A stretch of DNA of 64,000 nt from Lineus longissimus. Lineage: Eukaryota > Nemertea > Pilidiophora > Heteronemertea > Lineidae. The stretch is taken from positions 5,954,001 through 6,018,000 of the forward strand of contig NC_088316.1 of the NCBI RefSeq assembly GCF_910592395.1. The letters are read 5' to 3'. A program made the position numbers and the translations under genes. The notes under the pieces are model-generated. The model had not been told where the DNA came from and did no database searches. It saw only the letters and a list, made by a program, of their open reading frames with translations. Within the stretch, counting starts at the first letter, position 1; each line of letters starts with the position of its first letter. This document shows, in pieces, positions 21,857 through 32,700 of the stretch.

Positions 21857-22307
21857 AGGAATGGGCGGCTTTATATTGCAGTATGTTTGTTCTTCTTTTG
21901 GTTCATCAGTAAACTATTTTTCTGAACGCGTTTGATGCTTTTCAAAAGTAGAAAAAACGTGTTATTCTTTACCTTTCCCGCCACGTGAGTGCAGGCCGAG
22001 ATCCGAGTTCGTTTCACTCCGCTATTATACGACGCACCATCAGCGTGACGTCGGAAAAATCGATATCTTCACCAAGTTGCCAAAGGGTAGAGCCATGGCT
22101 ACTAGTGCATCGTTCGACATGGAAAGCATCTATGCATGGAAGCTAACTCTGGTCAAATCGAAGTCAGCATCGGCAAAGCGTGATAATTCAGTCAGATTTT
22201 GATTTTTTTCTTTTTGTGCAATTTGTTGATGGAAACTACTTACGTAGAATAGGAGGTAGCCGACAGCTGGGTAATATTTCCCATAATAATACCAATGGTC
22301 CATTCCT
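21857..22307 (+). mobile_element. MITE family A, copy 2 (complete)
   Basis: A 451-bp non-coding element with complementary ends AGGAATGGGC at the left and CCATTCCT at the right, bounded on both sides by TTAA (21853-21856 and 22308-22311). TTAA duplications with 5'-AGG ends fit Kolobok-type transposons; piggyBac also uses TTAA. It is a dependent copy: no ORF, so mobility would need a transposase made elsewhere. Internal GTGACGTCGGAAAAATC contains a TGACGTC CRE-like word. Confidence 0.75.
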
Positions 22308-22384
22308 TTAACTATTGTTTCAATCTTTACCAAATTTTATCAGAGGTAGATCTAACAAAAATACACTATATCACACCCGCGTCT

Positions 22385-22635
22385 ACTTTTCAGTGTATCA
22401 GAGATTTTAATCTCTGTTACCCTGAAAAGTAGGTCATTTTTTTACCTTAAAAGGTCAAAAAATGTTTTGATCAGCTTGCAGACTTGTAACCGGTGAAAAT
22501 TTCATCATGAAATTTTTGAGATGTGCTTAGTAGGACATTGGCTCCGATAAGCTTTATAATGGCCACCGAGAGATTCAAACTTTGGCCAGTAGGGGGCCAA
22601 ATGTGAAAATCTAAAAAAATGAATTACGCTCCTAT
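22385..22635 (+). repeat. Dispersed repeat R1, copy 5
   Basis: Contains TGAAAAGTAGGTCA and a second AGGTCA, the GGTGAAAATTTCATCATGAA block, CCAGTAGGGGGC (22586-22597) and AATGTGAAAATCTAAAAAA. Relates to 21590-21768 and 1978-2150. Confidence 0.65.
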
Positions 22636-23574
22636 CTGATTGCGCAGAATTTTTACTTTATACTTACTGTTACATAAATTTGTGGATGGAATTCGACCAC
22701 GTTTAAAATGCATAACTGTCCATAAAACCAGATAAATTTTACTTTTAAGACGAACAAAATGACAAAGCCAGGCCGACGTGACACGCGTGCGCGCCGCCTG
22801 TTGTTAGTTTAACAAACTAATGTAATATAAGTATGTATATATATAGATTCCGAGCCTCGAACAACACCAATATATACGCCAAGTGGTCACTACAACTCCG
22901 AAACGGACAACTTTTAGGTACATATACAACATAACGGCAACTACATAGTCCCACCATGTTCACAGATTCTATTCAAATCCCATCGGAATGTCACATCACA
23001 TTAGAAAAAACCAATGTTGTCGATGCAGTCATTACAGATTTATCGGACATAGGCCTACTCCTAAACAATCGCCAACACACGACTTGATCCTCAAAATCGA
23101 CAACATGCTCATAAGCATGTTGCAGGTCTCCTCCAAAAGTCATTTGAGTGTCTGATGATGAAACGTATAAACAGGACAACTATCCCTTTGATTTCTTGCA
23201 CATAATTTAGAATTACTATGACGGCATGCCAACCGTTCGTCTCATCTTGAAATGGGTGCAATTATGCTTCTCCGAACCTTGACATCCAAAAAAGAATCTA
23301 TATGGAACACGGTTTTAAACCTTTGGTAATTTTTCAGAGAGACGTTGTTTCAGTTAAAAGTATCTAATCAGCATACCTGTATTTGTAAATAACCAGTATA
23401 TATTGGGTATATACACGGGTAATTGGTAGTCGTTTTCAATATTCATGATTTGCTCATAAGATTTGATCTTCAAACACACTACAGCATGCAGAAAACATAA
23501 GCAAAATACAAATTTGTTTTCTTAGGTTCAACATTTTTAAGACAAAGACATATTTTGAGAATATAAGTACTTTT

Positions 23575-23945
23575 AAATGTCTCTTCTTACGTCAAAATGT
23601 CATGTCCAAAACATTACAATCACTTGCTTCAACTTGATAAGAAATCGACACGGCACAAATGGTCTTGAAGCACGATGATCGGGACATACAAGCAACATAA
23701 GAGTATTCAAGTACCACTCCCTAACAATCTGTTGACAGACCGCCGGGGATAGCTTTCTCCACCTGACAGCCAGTATCATAACTGTCTCATGTACGGCTTC
23801 TCGTCTTTCATTGCCGGGATAAGTATTCTCCCATAGATACTTTCCCCGGGGACAATACCTGATAACTTGATATGAGACGGGCACGGACAAAGAAGCGATA
23901 CAAGTTGGTTGGCGACATTTCTTAATGGGCAAGATGAAAAGGGTA
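23575..23945 (+). repeat. Duplicated block Q, copy 2
   Basis: Direct partner of 20575-20870, 3 kb away. Core at 23712-23790. This copy has about 60 extra bases (around 23815-23875) containing a CCATAGATAC/CCCCGGGG segment that copy 1 lacks. Confidence 0.65.
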
Positions 23946-24057
23946 ATATTGACAACATATCTTGTTAACTCTATGATTGATCAGTCCAGTAAGTATTAAA
24001 AAGGGCTACCGGGTTCGATGTTTATTATTTAGAAGCAGCGATTTCGACTATAATATC

Positions 24058-24285
24058 ATTACGCCGTTCGTTTTTAATCGTGGGCAATGAAAATAAAAAT
24101 GCCGAAAAACACAAAGTCGTATTCTGCAGTTATGATGCATGCAACTTTGCTGAAAGTCGGTGGTGTTGGTATATATTGATCTGTCTACAAAACGGCAATG
24201 TTGAAAATTGCAGTACGTATTTCTGCAATTTAAAATTTTCAAATTTAATTCTAAATTCTTAATTTTCAACGAATGGCGAAGGCCT
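24058..24285 (+). mobile_element. MITE family D, copy 2
   Basis: Left end TTACGCCGTTCG and right end CGAATGGCGAAGGCCT are imperfect inverted repeats; the right end is followed by TTAA (24286-24289). The interior matches 44324-44543 (TTAATCGTGGG, CATGCAACTTTGCTGAAA, AATGTTGAAA). No ORF of its own; the open frames on both strands here are incidental. Confidence 0.6.
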
Positions 24286-24889
24286 TTAACGAAAATTAGA
24301 CATGCAATTTACATATATTTCTTAGTTCTGGCGCTTGTTTTATCTCTTGATCTTAGTAAAATGGTCGCCGATCACGCCTATCCGGACATGCGCCACTTTA
24401 GCGACGCAACCATGGGGATAGGCCTATTTCCCATATAGATCGTGCCCATATGGCATGAAAAAAACACTGTAACTTTGTTTGTTTGATTGTGATCATCACA
24501 AGATTTTAATACAGTTATAGAAGACTAATGAAAGGGCCTAAAGGGGCCAAAACACGCATCGGACACTATACCCATATTCACCGATGTTTGGGTACTGCCG
24601 GGGGGGGGGGGCTGAAACACCTGTTGTTTCCTCATACTGCGACATGGACTGATAACACTATCCTATATGGTGAATGGAATATGATGTAAAGAAATAAGTG
24701 TGACTGAAGAGATATTAAAGGCGCTTAAACCGTTTTGAACATCTTACAAAAGCCAAATAAACGAAATATCCGTATGGGTACAATCAATATGAGAGTTTCC
24801 GTTAATGTTAGCGTATATTCGGATGGGCGCGGCAGTGTCGCCAACCAATCAGATACATTGTAAATGACCACTACGCTTAACCGAAAGTT

Positions 24890-25110
24890 TGATAGCACAA
24901 ATTCAACACTTTTTGCAAGATAAATTGATGGGAAAGGCAGGCGCTTGGACGTTATGTTCATTTTGATTCGAATGTAATGGAAAAAAGTTGCGATTATTGC
25001 CTCCATGGTTAAGAATTACGAGATCGCAACAACCCGAATGCTAATTTTGAGCCTTTAACGGCTGAGGGCAAGTCAAATAGATGCATCTTAGCAAATTGCT
25101 GCAGCGGCTG
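24890..25110 (+). repeat. Dispersed repeat P, copy 2
   Basis: Partner of 19090-19335 with the shared blocks TTTTTGCAAGATAAATTGATG and GAGGGCAAGTCAAATAGATG. Same orientation. Confidence 0.45.
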
Positions 25111-25224
25111 GGGATATAGTCAGGAGTGTTTTTCCCCGTGTACGCCGTGATAATGTTTGCGCCAATCTAGTATTTCCGAAAGTCGTGTGTCACAAATGAA
25201 GGCCTTGTTCAACGGCTGCGCTTC

Positions 25225-25497
25225 ACATTTACCCCTAGCTATCGGCATGTACATTCATGATTCAAGCTTTCCTCTCCCGGAGAAGTACAGGTCTGAACTG
25301 CAGGACTAACATTCATATTTTGCCATCTTTGCCCGATAGGTACTAGTCTATTCCTGAGTGGAGAGAAGCAAGTAGGGTCAAGTGCCTAATTGCTCAAGGA
25401 CAGAAAGGCAAAACAGCGGTGATCCTTCTGAGAATCGAACCCACGACCTTATGAATATAAACCCGATACTCTAACCACTATGCCATTGATTTCACCC
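25225..25497 (-). repeat. tRNA-derived SINE, copy 2 with tRNA-like head
   Basis: On the minus strand the head 25497-25419 reads like a degraded tRNA. GGTGA at the start can pair with TCACC at the end, an A box TGGCATAGTGG follows, and a B box GGTTCGATTCT sits at the expected distance. The body follows with CCTTGAGCAATTAGGCACTT, GACCCTACTTGCTTCTCTCC and GGTACC-like words, a layout known from marine-animal SINEs with CTTGAGCAA/ACTTGCT bodies. T-arm and acceptor stems have mismatches, so it is not a working tRNA gene. Confidence 0.7.
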
Positions 25498-25978
25498 AAA
25501 ATTGTAATCTTTCTTCTCTTTAATCGGTTGCCGACGCTGGTTACGGAGGCCAGTGTCCCCCAAGAATGCATCTTATCTTTTAAGATTCCCTGAAGAAAAT
25601 CAATTATTGTTCATCTTGTTAAGATAGCAAGAACATGATGGTTGCCCTCCGTCAAGCGTGCATAAAACGTCAGGCCAATGAGTGAAGAAAGGCTTTACGG
25701 AGAAAGTTCGAAGATTCACCAAATACACACAGATTTATGTTCAGACCCATCAACTGCACAAATAAGAGAGTCGGTCAATCAGCATAATACTACCTGTACT
25801 TGGGAGTGAAATTCACCGCTGCAGCCACCAGAAGACGACCCTAGCGTCAGATTCAATTTACGAAGTAGACCATCCATTATCGGTGGTGTTGCGAAGAGAT
25901 GACCTTACATGTTGTTTTCAATTTGTATATGGTGCTATAACCACCTCTAGCCTCGCTAACCTAACAAGGCGATACATA

Positions 25979-28002
25979 CTGTAAAATATGTGATAAGCGA
26001 ACGGCCCACAAAACTGGTCGAGAGGAAATCATTGCGTATACATGTTTAGGTCCTTTGAAATAGGCCTAGATGACGCTGATGACAAGTGTCGTTTTCTTGT
26101 GGTGATAGCCTAAGGTTATTGGTGGTAGACTTCTACCGCGTTCGTGCAAAAGCACTTGGGCTCATTGAGTTGAATTGGATGAAAAGAAAGACAAACAGGC
26201 TGTGATGATTAATACTTGGTTTAAGTCAATTCTTCGTCCAAATCTACAAATTCTAGACACTGGCTCATCTCCTTGAAGCAGTCCGCACGCACGCCAGGCC
26301 GTATGGATTGCCTCTTCCGTTGTAGGGGCCCAGGAGTCGCTGAGAATGCGCAAAAGCGTATCCCTAGTAATTGGCTCACAACGACCATGTTCATCATTAC
26401 TTTGGATCTTCCAGGCCTTCCACATTTTGCGCATGTTAATTTTGAAGGAACGGATGACAGTTTTTTCTAATGGCTGGACCAAAGAAGTACATCTTGCTGG
26501 AACCAACTGGATAAAACCAGGCGCATCTTCAATGTGATGCTGAACCTGGGCATTTCTATGGGCTGGGAACATGTCCCATATCAACAAAAATGGAAAGGCA
26601 TCATCTACGAAAGGGAGAAGACTGTCATTAACCTACGATAGTAGTGTCCGCCAGTTTGCCAAACCCGTTTCAGACCCGGTTACTCGACATTGTCCGGTGC
26701 ATTTTTCCTCAAATCCTGGATTACTTCCCCGTCAGCCCTCAGTCCTCCGAGTATCACACTCGCAGGCATCTTTCTCCCATCCCTTGTAATCCCTAAAGTT
26801 ACGGTACATCCTAGTTTCGGATTCCCTCTGGACGTGCGAAGATCAATTTGTTTTGCCCCCTTTTCATTGTAGGTGTATTGTGGCGCCATGTCAAAAAGAG
26901 CAAACGTTTCATTCATGTTTATCACAAGTTCAATCCCATTTTCAACAAACGTCTGGGCAACATTTTGCTGAAAATTGGCCACAAGTTCATCCGCGTTTTC
27001 GAGAATAGCCGTAGAATTTTTGCATTGTTTCCTAAAACTAATCTCGTTCCTAGAGATAAAACCAGTTAGCCACGCTCTGGACGCCCTGAAGTCTGTTAAT
27101 TGTGGCCGATGCTGCCGGTATTCCTGTTGCTGCTGTTCGGGAAGCACTGCCCACCATGTTCGGAAAGACTGTTCAGCTTTAATCATCATGTCGTCGCCCG
27201 AGACAGGTACCCCCTGTTGTCGCTTTGTTGCCATCCATTCACGAGCTGACCTGTCAACCTCTGGCCATAAGGCTGAAAAAAATGTGGACTTTAGAAAAGA
27301 ACAATTTCAAATATAAAGTTCCAGGTTCTCATGGACATCAAATTTGAAAAGAAAATGACATGGAAGATGGCGTTAATTTGCTGTTAAAAGTACAATACAG
27401 CACTCACCAATGCCCCTTTGTCTTTGTCTGCCCCTGTTGACCTGCCTTCTCGTAGTTTCGCGATGTCTCTCTCGGAGGTCATCCTCTTCGCGGAGCCATC
27501 GGCGCATAGTCCCGGAGGGGATGTTATGCTCCCTGGCAAACTGGGCCGATGAAATCCCATGAGGCTGCCTGATGTTTTCGTTTTCATAGTCATCGAATAG
27601 ACGGATTTTCTCCGCCAGTGAATACGATCGGTGACGCCGAGCAGGAGGTTGTAAGGCATCGACATTTTCATCAACATTATTGATGTCGTCATTATCCATT
27701 GGATGAACGAAATCAGAAAACATTACCAAAATGCCAAAAAAGGCAGTGCACATCATTTTGGTTTCTTGCTGACACTTGCGATTGACAATCTTAAATGCAC
27801 GAGTAGGCCAGCGTTAAATCGGTTATTCAATTTCATTTAAATTCAAAGTGATATCAGACATGGATTTTGTGGCACATGTACATGCTCAATAAATCGTGTC
27901 ATTAGCGTCATCTAGGCCTATTTCAAAGGACCTGCACATGTATACGCAAGGATTTCCTCTCAACCAGTTTTGTGGGCCGTTCGCTTATCGCATATTTTAC
28001 AG
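25979..28002 (-). mobile_element. pogo-like DNA transposon, near complete (2,024 bp)
   Basis: Terminal inverted repeats of 106 bp lie at 25979-26084 and 27897-28002, with about six mismatches. Both begin CTGTAAAATATG and are flanked by TA (25977-25978 and 28003-28004), the pogo/Tc1 target dinucleotide. Between them lies a two-exon pogo transposase on the minus strand, now broken. About 94% TIR identity suggests a fairly recent insertion. Both the ends and the coding part are preserved, which is unusual in this window. Confidence 0.9.
26162..27756 (-). pseudogene. pogo-family transposase, frameshifted
   Basis: Exon 1 (27408 back to an ATG at 27699, or up to 27756) encodes a psq-type helix-turn-helix (RSYSLAEKIRLFDDY, then IPSGTMRRWLREEDD). 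A 135-bp intron (27407-27273, GTGAGT..CAG) joins G to CC in phase to exon 2, which starts ALWPEVDRSAREW and continues into a CENP-B-like helix-turn-helix and the DDE_1 core. A one-base shift just before the TAA at 26682-26680 and an in-frame TAG at 26635-26633 break the core. The open frame resumes at LLIWDMFPAH and runs to 26162. The first catalytic position reads NMNET where the family has NMD(Q/E)T, and the third reads QPLEKT where QPLD is usual; the second (IWD) is kept. So it is inactive by two breaks and has at least one altered catalytic residue. Confidence 0.85.
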
Positions 28003-28009
28003 TAGGTGC

Positions 28010-29390
28010 TCAAAGACCTTACTTCCATTAAGAATGCATAACAAATCCATGGGTTTTTTCTGTCCATTAATAGGGAGTGTTAAATAAACCATTAGGGTTG
28101 GGACTAAGATGAGGATCGGACATGATCATGATTGTGACCCGGGCTAATGCTTCGAACAAAAAGTGTATGTCTGCCCAGTACAAATTTTATATTTGGTACA
28201 TTTTATGCTTAGCAAGCCATTACTGTGAACCACTTCATGCATATACAGCGTTTCTTCAAACAAATATGATGTTCATGATAAAACACCCTCGAAAATCTGG
28301 TGGTTTCAACAGAGCTGACGTACTTTTCGTGTATAGAGAAAAGTAGATTGTATCAGGACTTGGTAGTCGCTCCAGCCATGTCATAATGTTACTGAACCTG
28401 CAACTCGATATATTCACCATCTGATCTCTCCTTTCTGATGATGTATTGATTACACCGCCTCTCGAGCATTGTCGAGATAGCATGAGAGCTGGGGGCAGGG
28501 GGTCAGGTTCCCTCATCACTCCAACCAGAATAAGGCAGATGTCTTTTCGTTACGAGATAATAAGCTGGACGGTGGTTATGATATTGGTGTCGTGTGTAGC
28601 CATAATAAAGAAGATATGATTTCTATCAGACTGATGATATGGTTGAATAGGAATGTATACTGGAGACAGCTAGTTGTTTTTTATTTCTGCAAATTTTGCG
28701 AATTATCTCCATTCGGGAAATCAGCGAAGCCCTTTTTTATTTGAAAAATCTTAAATGTTATCATTTTTCAGAAATCTTCGCGAATCACAAATGTAAAAAG
28801 GCACAAAAATGTGGCAGTTTACAGAACCAATTCAGGTTCCCAAAAAGAAATCAAGTCGGGAAGTTTCGGCGTGATGAGTTATCGAGAAAGCAGTTCAGTC
28901 TCTTCTCAGTACGACTATTGCAGCTCGGTATTTGTCCACCGGAGTGTAACAGGTTGCAAATCAAGGTGTGCGATTAGATTAATGACTACGCCAGGATATC
29001 GTGTTGCCCATCCCCAGCATAGATAAAGATTCGTGATGGGGTACTCGAATCTTTTAGCAGCAGATTCTTGACCAAGTCATAGTTTAATCCGGGAGATATA
29101 ATGATGGCCGATTTTCGCTCTGCAAATGGAACGATGAGATCGACATCACCACTCATTTCCTGACTGATGGCTCATGCAAATCATTTCTATCCGGCTTCCA
29201 CCCCACTTGCCTCGGCCACCTGCTCTAATCGAACCAAGGCAAGCGTGTTCTCCATTACTGTAGAAACTGTTGATGTGCATCGTTTGACTTCGAATACAAT
29301 CAGCGTAGGAGGCCAAAGGCTTTTGTAACAGCACTTACGCAACCAGTGTCAAAATTTGCACTAGCAACTCCTTGATGAAAACAGTGCCTC
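28010..29390. other. No recognisable gene
   Basis: Open frames at 28256-28519 (minus) and 28696-28977 (plus) lack domains and overlap others. No terminal repeats or SINE boxes recognised. Confidence 0.4.
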
Positions 29391-29396
29391 GCTTAA

Positions 29397-29735
29397 AGGA
29401 ATGGGCGACTTTTTATTACAGTATGTTTGTTCTTCCTCTGGTTCACCAGTAAACTATTTTTCAAAACGTGTTTGACGTTTGATGCTTTTGACGTGTTTGA
29501 TGCTTTTCTACTTTCTTAGAAAGTAGAAAAACGCGTTATTCGATATTCTAGTACGCCCAAGTCCTGGTGCCAAATACCTTTCCCTTCACGTGAGTGCACG
29601 CCGAGATCCGAGTTCACGTCACCCCGCACCAAGACGTCACAGGTTAGATCCTAACACCAGGAAACGCCTTACTGGTGCATCGTTCCACGTGGAAAGTGTC
29701 GAAGTGTCGAAGCATGGAGAACTAACTGCGGAACC
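29397..29735 (+). mobile_element. MITE family A, copy 3 (right end truncated)
   Basis: Begins AGGAATGGGCGAC after TTAA (29393-29396) and follows copy 2 through CCTTTCCC, CACGTGAGTGCACGCCGAGATCC-like and CACCAAGACGTCAC blocks. Homology stops near 29735, before the expected right end. A local duplication GTTTGATGCTTTT and a hairpin TTTTCTACTTTCT/AGAAAGTAGAAAA occur at about 29475-29530. Confidence 0.65.
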
Positions 29736-29739
29736 TCAA

Positions 29740-32700
29740 TGGTAGACTCATCGTGATTTGGTTAAACATTTGTGGTCAGTGGGGCTCTTCCCCCCCCCCC
29801 CCCCCTCCAAGAAAGTGTGAAAATGTACATCCTGGCGCGAATTGTTTTCATATACTCCGCCATGTCGTGGGAGTACAAAAAGCCTGATCGATATCAGGAT
29901 GGAAAGAGTAAGGAAGCGCATTTTCTTGCCATCTTGAATACGAATCTATGTCTTTCGTGGCTGTAATAATTTGATAAGCGGACTTTCTCTGCTCTTTTTT
30001 TAGCCGGCGAGGGAGCCCCCCCCCCCCTCCCCAGCCTTTCCTACTGTTGATAGAACCGTTTCTTGCCCATTGGTTTTTTGCATACACTAAAAGCAGCCGG
30101 GTTGCATTTCATGATTTTTCAGGTAAGCGCTGTATTTCCGTTATGCAAATAGATGCAACCTGCTTTGATATCTGAATGTCGCATGACACATAATCCTAAT
30201 GACACAAAACTTCCCGGAGATACAGTCTTATGTCTCCTTTGTTGGTTTACACGAATTTACAACAACTGTTGCTCAGTAATGGCTTTGGGTAATTACGCCA
30301 CTTGACTCCTATTTACCGTACTGTTTGATGTCATTTATTTTGTTTTATCAAATACGTCAGTTTCCATCCATTGTGCCAAGTTAATGGATTCACGTAGGAG
30401 TGTTTCAAATGACTTTGCCCCAAGGGTACCATACTCGATTACATCAAAGATTGAGCATTAAGCACAATCTTGGACAATTTGAGAACTTTGACTTTCATCT
30501 GTTTCACGGATTTTCTTACCATCATAAAAGAGGTAAGTATATGACGTAAAAGTTATCTGAAGAGTGACGGAGGATGCACATTTTAGGGCCTCGTCGAATT
30601 GACGGAACGGAACGGAATGTCGGAACGGAATATGATGGAACATGTTTTCTGTGAAGAGGGCGCCAAAGATATGCATCCGCAAGCGTTGGAACAATTCTAA
30701 CGTTCATTCTGTCGATTTGACGAGCCCATTATCTTGTGCTCATCGATTTGCAAGACAGATCGACCCACGTAACAGTGCGCTTGCCCTTTAGTTGGACAAG
30801 TTCTAGTAGGCTTCCAATTTCCTAACATCGCCAAAGAAGTAACCAATGCATGTGCTTGTTAAAAACAAGTCAGTCAGTATTCAAATATGGCATTAACTTT
30901 CATTTGGTGTTAAAACCGATTAGAATAACGTCAATAATATTACCCCCAAGTAAAGTGACTTAACCTGCCTAAAGAACTAGCTGACTAGAGTATCGAACAT
31001 TCTGTTGGGGATGGAGCAAGGAAGTCGTCTTTCGACAGAACTGTCTAGAATGTACAGTCAACCAGCGGCGTATCTAGCCAGAAAGCTAGCACCACCCAGG
31101 TCAACTGTATTTCATTCGGGGATTCATTTTCCCATCTGTCAACTGCATTTTACAGACATAACTACATGTATGTCCTCGCGCTCAAGTCAGTTAAAATCTA
31201 GTATAGTAAGATCCTCTGACGTTTTCGACTGTGCATGTTTAACTTCATACAAACAGAACATGGTTAATAACTGATCCAACAAGGACCAGGAACAATAACG
31301 CCAGCTGGTCTCAGCGGATCAACGCGCCGATACTACAACTGGTAAAAGCTATTGATCGCAACAGATGCCGAGTGTGTCTAGCACGAGTAACTAATTGACT
31401 TATTAGCAATCTGAGAACGTACCCGAGACGGAGAAAGCTAACAACTTACTGCTTGGGTACGCTTGGCGAGTAAATCAACATCGTATCCGACATGTACCTC
31501 CAGGAAGATTGTGTAACTAATATACCAAATTTACGGCATTTGAAAGCTATAACTTACATTTTGCCTTGATTTCTAACAATTAGTATCGGAGATTTTTGGC
31601 GAAACGAAATGCCCTTCGACAAATGTTAGAGATTTTTCAGAATCTCAAAAACCAACAAGGGTTTTTATTTTACCCACAAAACTTCTACGGGGTGCATTTT
31701 TGCGTGGGTCAAAAAACCTCCGAAGGGTTTTTTGAAGGCTTGAACCTATATTTCTACGAATGCCTGATAGTGGCAGCATTGTGAAGTCCTCTGGTCATCG
31801 GCATAAAAATCGGCAGGAGTCAACTGAAAGTTGTTTTTTTGCATATTTGCAGAGATACTCTCACTGGCATTCATTTACGCAATGTATCTTCAAACCTATT
31901 GACATGTTTTATGTACGACGCTCGAAACGAGGCTCTGGTTAAATTAGAACAAGGAACAGAAAACAGAACAAGGATGAGCGTGACTTTGAATTCGGAAATT
32001 ACATGTATTGTCTCTCAAAAGTATTCTTGCTGCAAGTATACGTTTTCGCGTTAGATGTCGCAAGTTCTCTGTTGATATTGGAGATGTGAAGGCGTTCTTT
32101 GCTTTTAGATAACGCGATATCCTGATGGACAGCAATAGTAACCACATCAAGCAAACATTAAAAATCTTATTGTCAGCATCTAATGTTGCAGCGAAGTTTT
32201 GACGCCAAACTTTTTAATAATATCCTTTGAAGTTATTTTCTCCTCACAGAAGAAGCAATGCCTTCAGGACTTGATCAAAAAAGAAACACGAACCGACAAT
32301 CAGTCGTGAATCCAGTATTCTCCCTTGAGCATTGATTCCCCGGCGGAACAGTGGTTTCATTTTACAGATTCACAACATAGATGAAGTCTGCTAGAGGCAT
32401 CGTTGTTGTTATATTCAGTGTTTTATCGTAGGAAACACGGCTTTATAGAAAAATCTCGTGGATATTTGAAGCCTGTTTGACGGTTCGTACAACGAGTAAT
32501 CAATATCATTGATTGATCCCGAAGCATTCGTGAATGTTCAATACCAGAACCAGAAAATCAGCCGAAGAAATTATGGTGATATTTGCGGTGACCAATGATT
32601 GTAAAGGTCTGTGTCCACCGAGCGTATTACGCATAGAAACTGCGCATTGTAAAGTTCAATGGCTTTTCGAAGAACCCTGTCCTTTTGTGCATGACACGGT

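Noticed and set aside
25419-25497. Minus-strand tRNA gene
   Set aside because: A and B boxes are present, but the T-arm and acceptor stems have mismatches and a SINE body follows, so I treat it as a SINE head.
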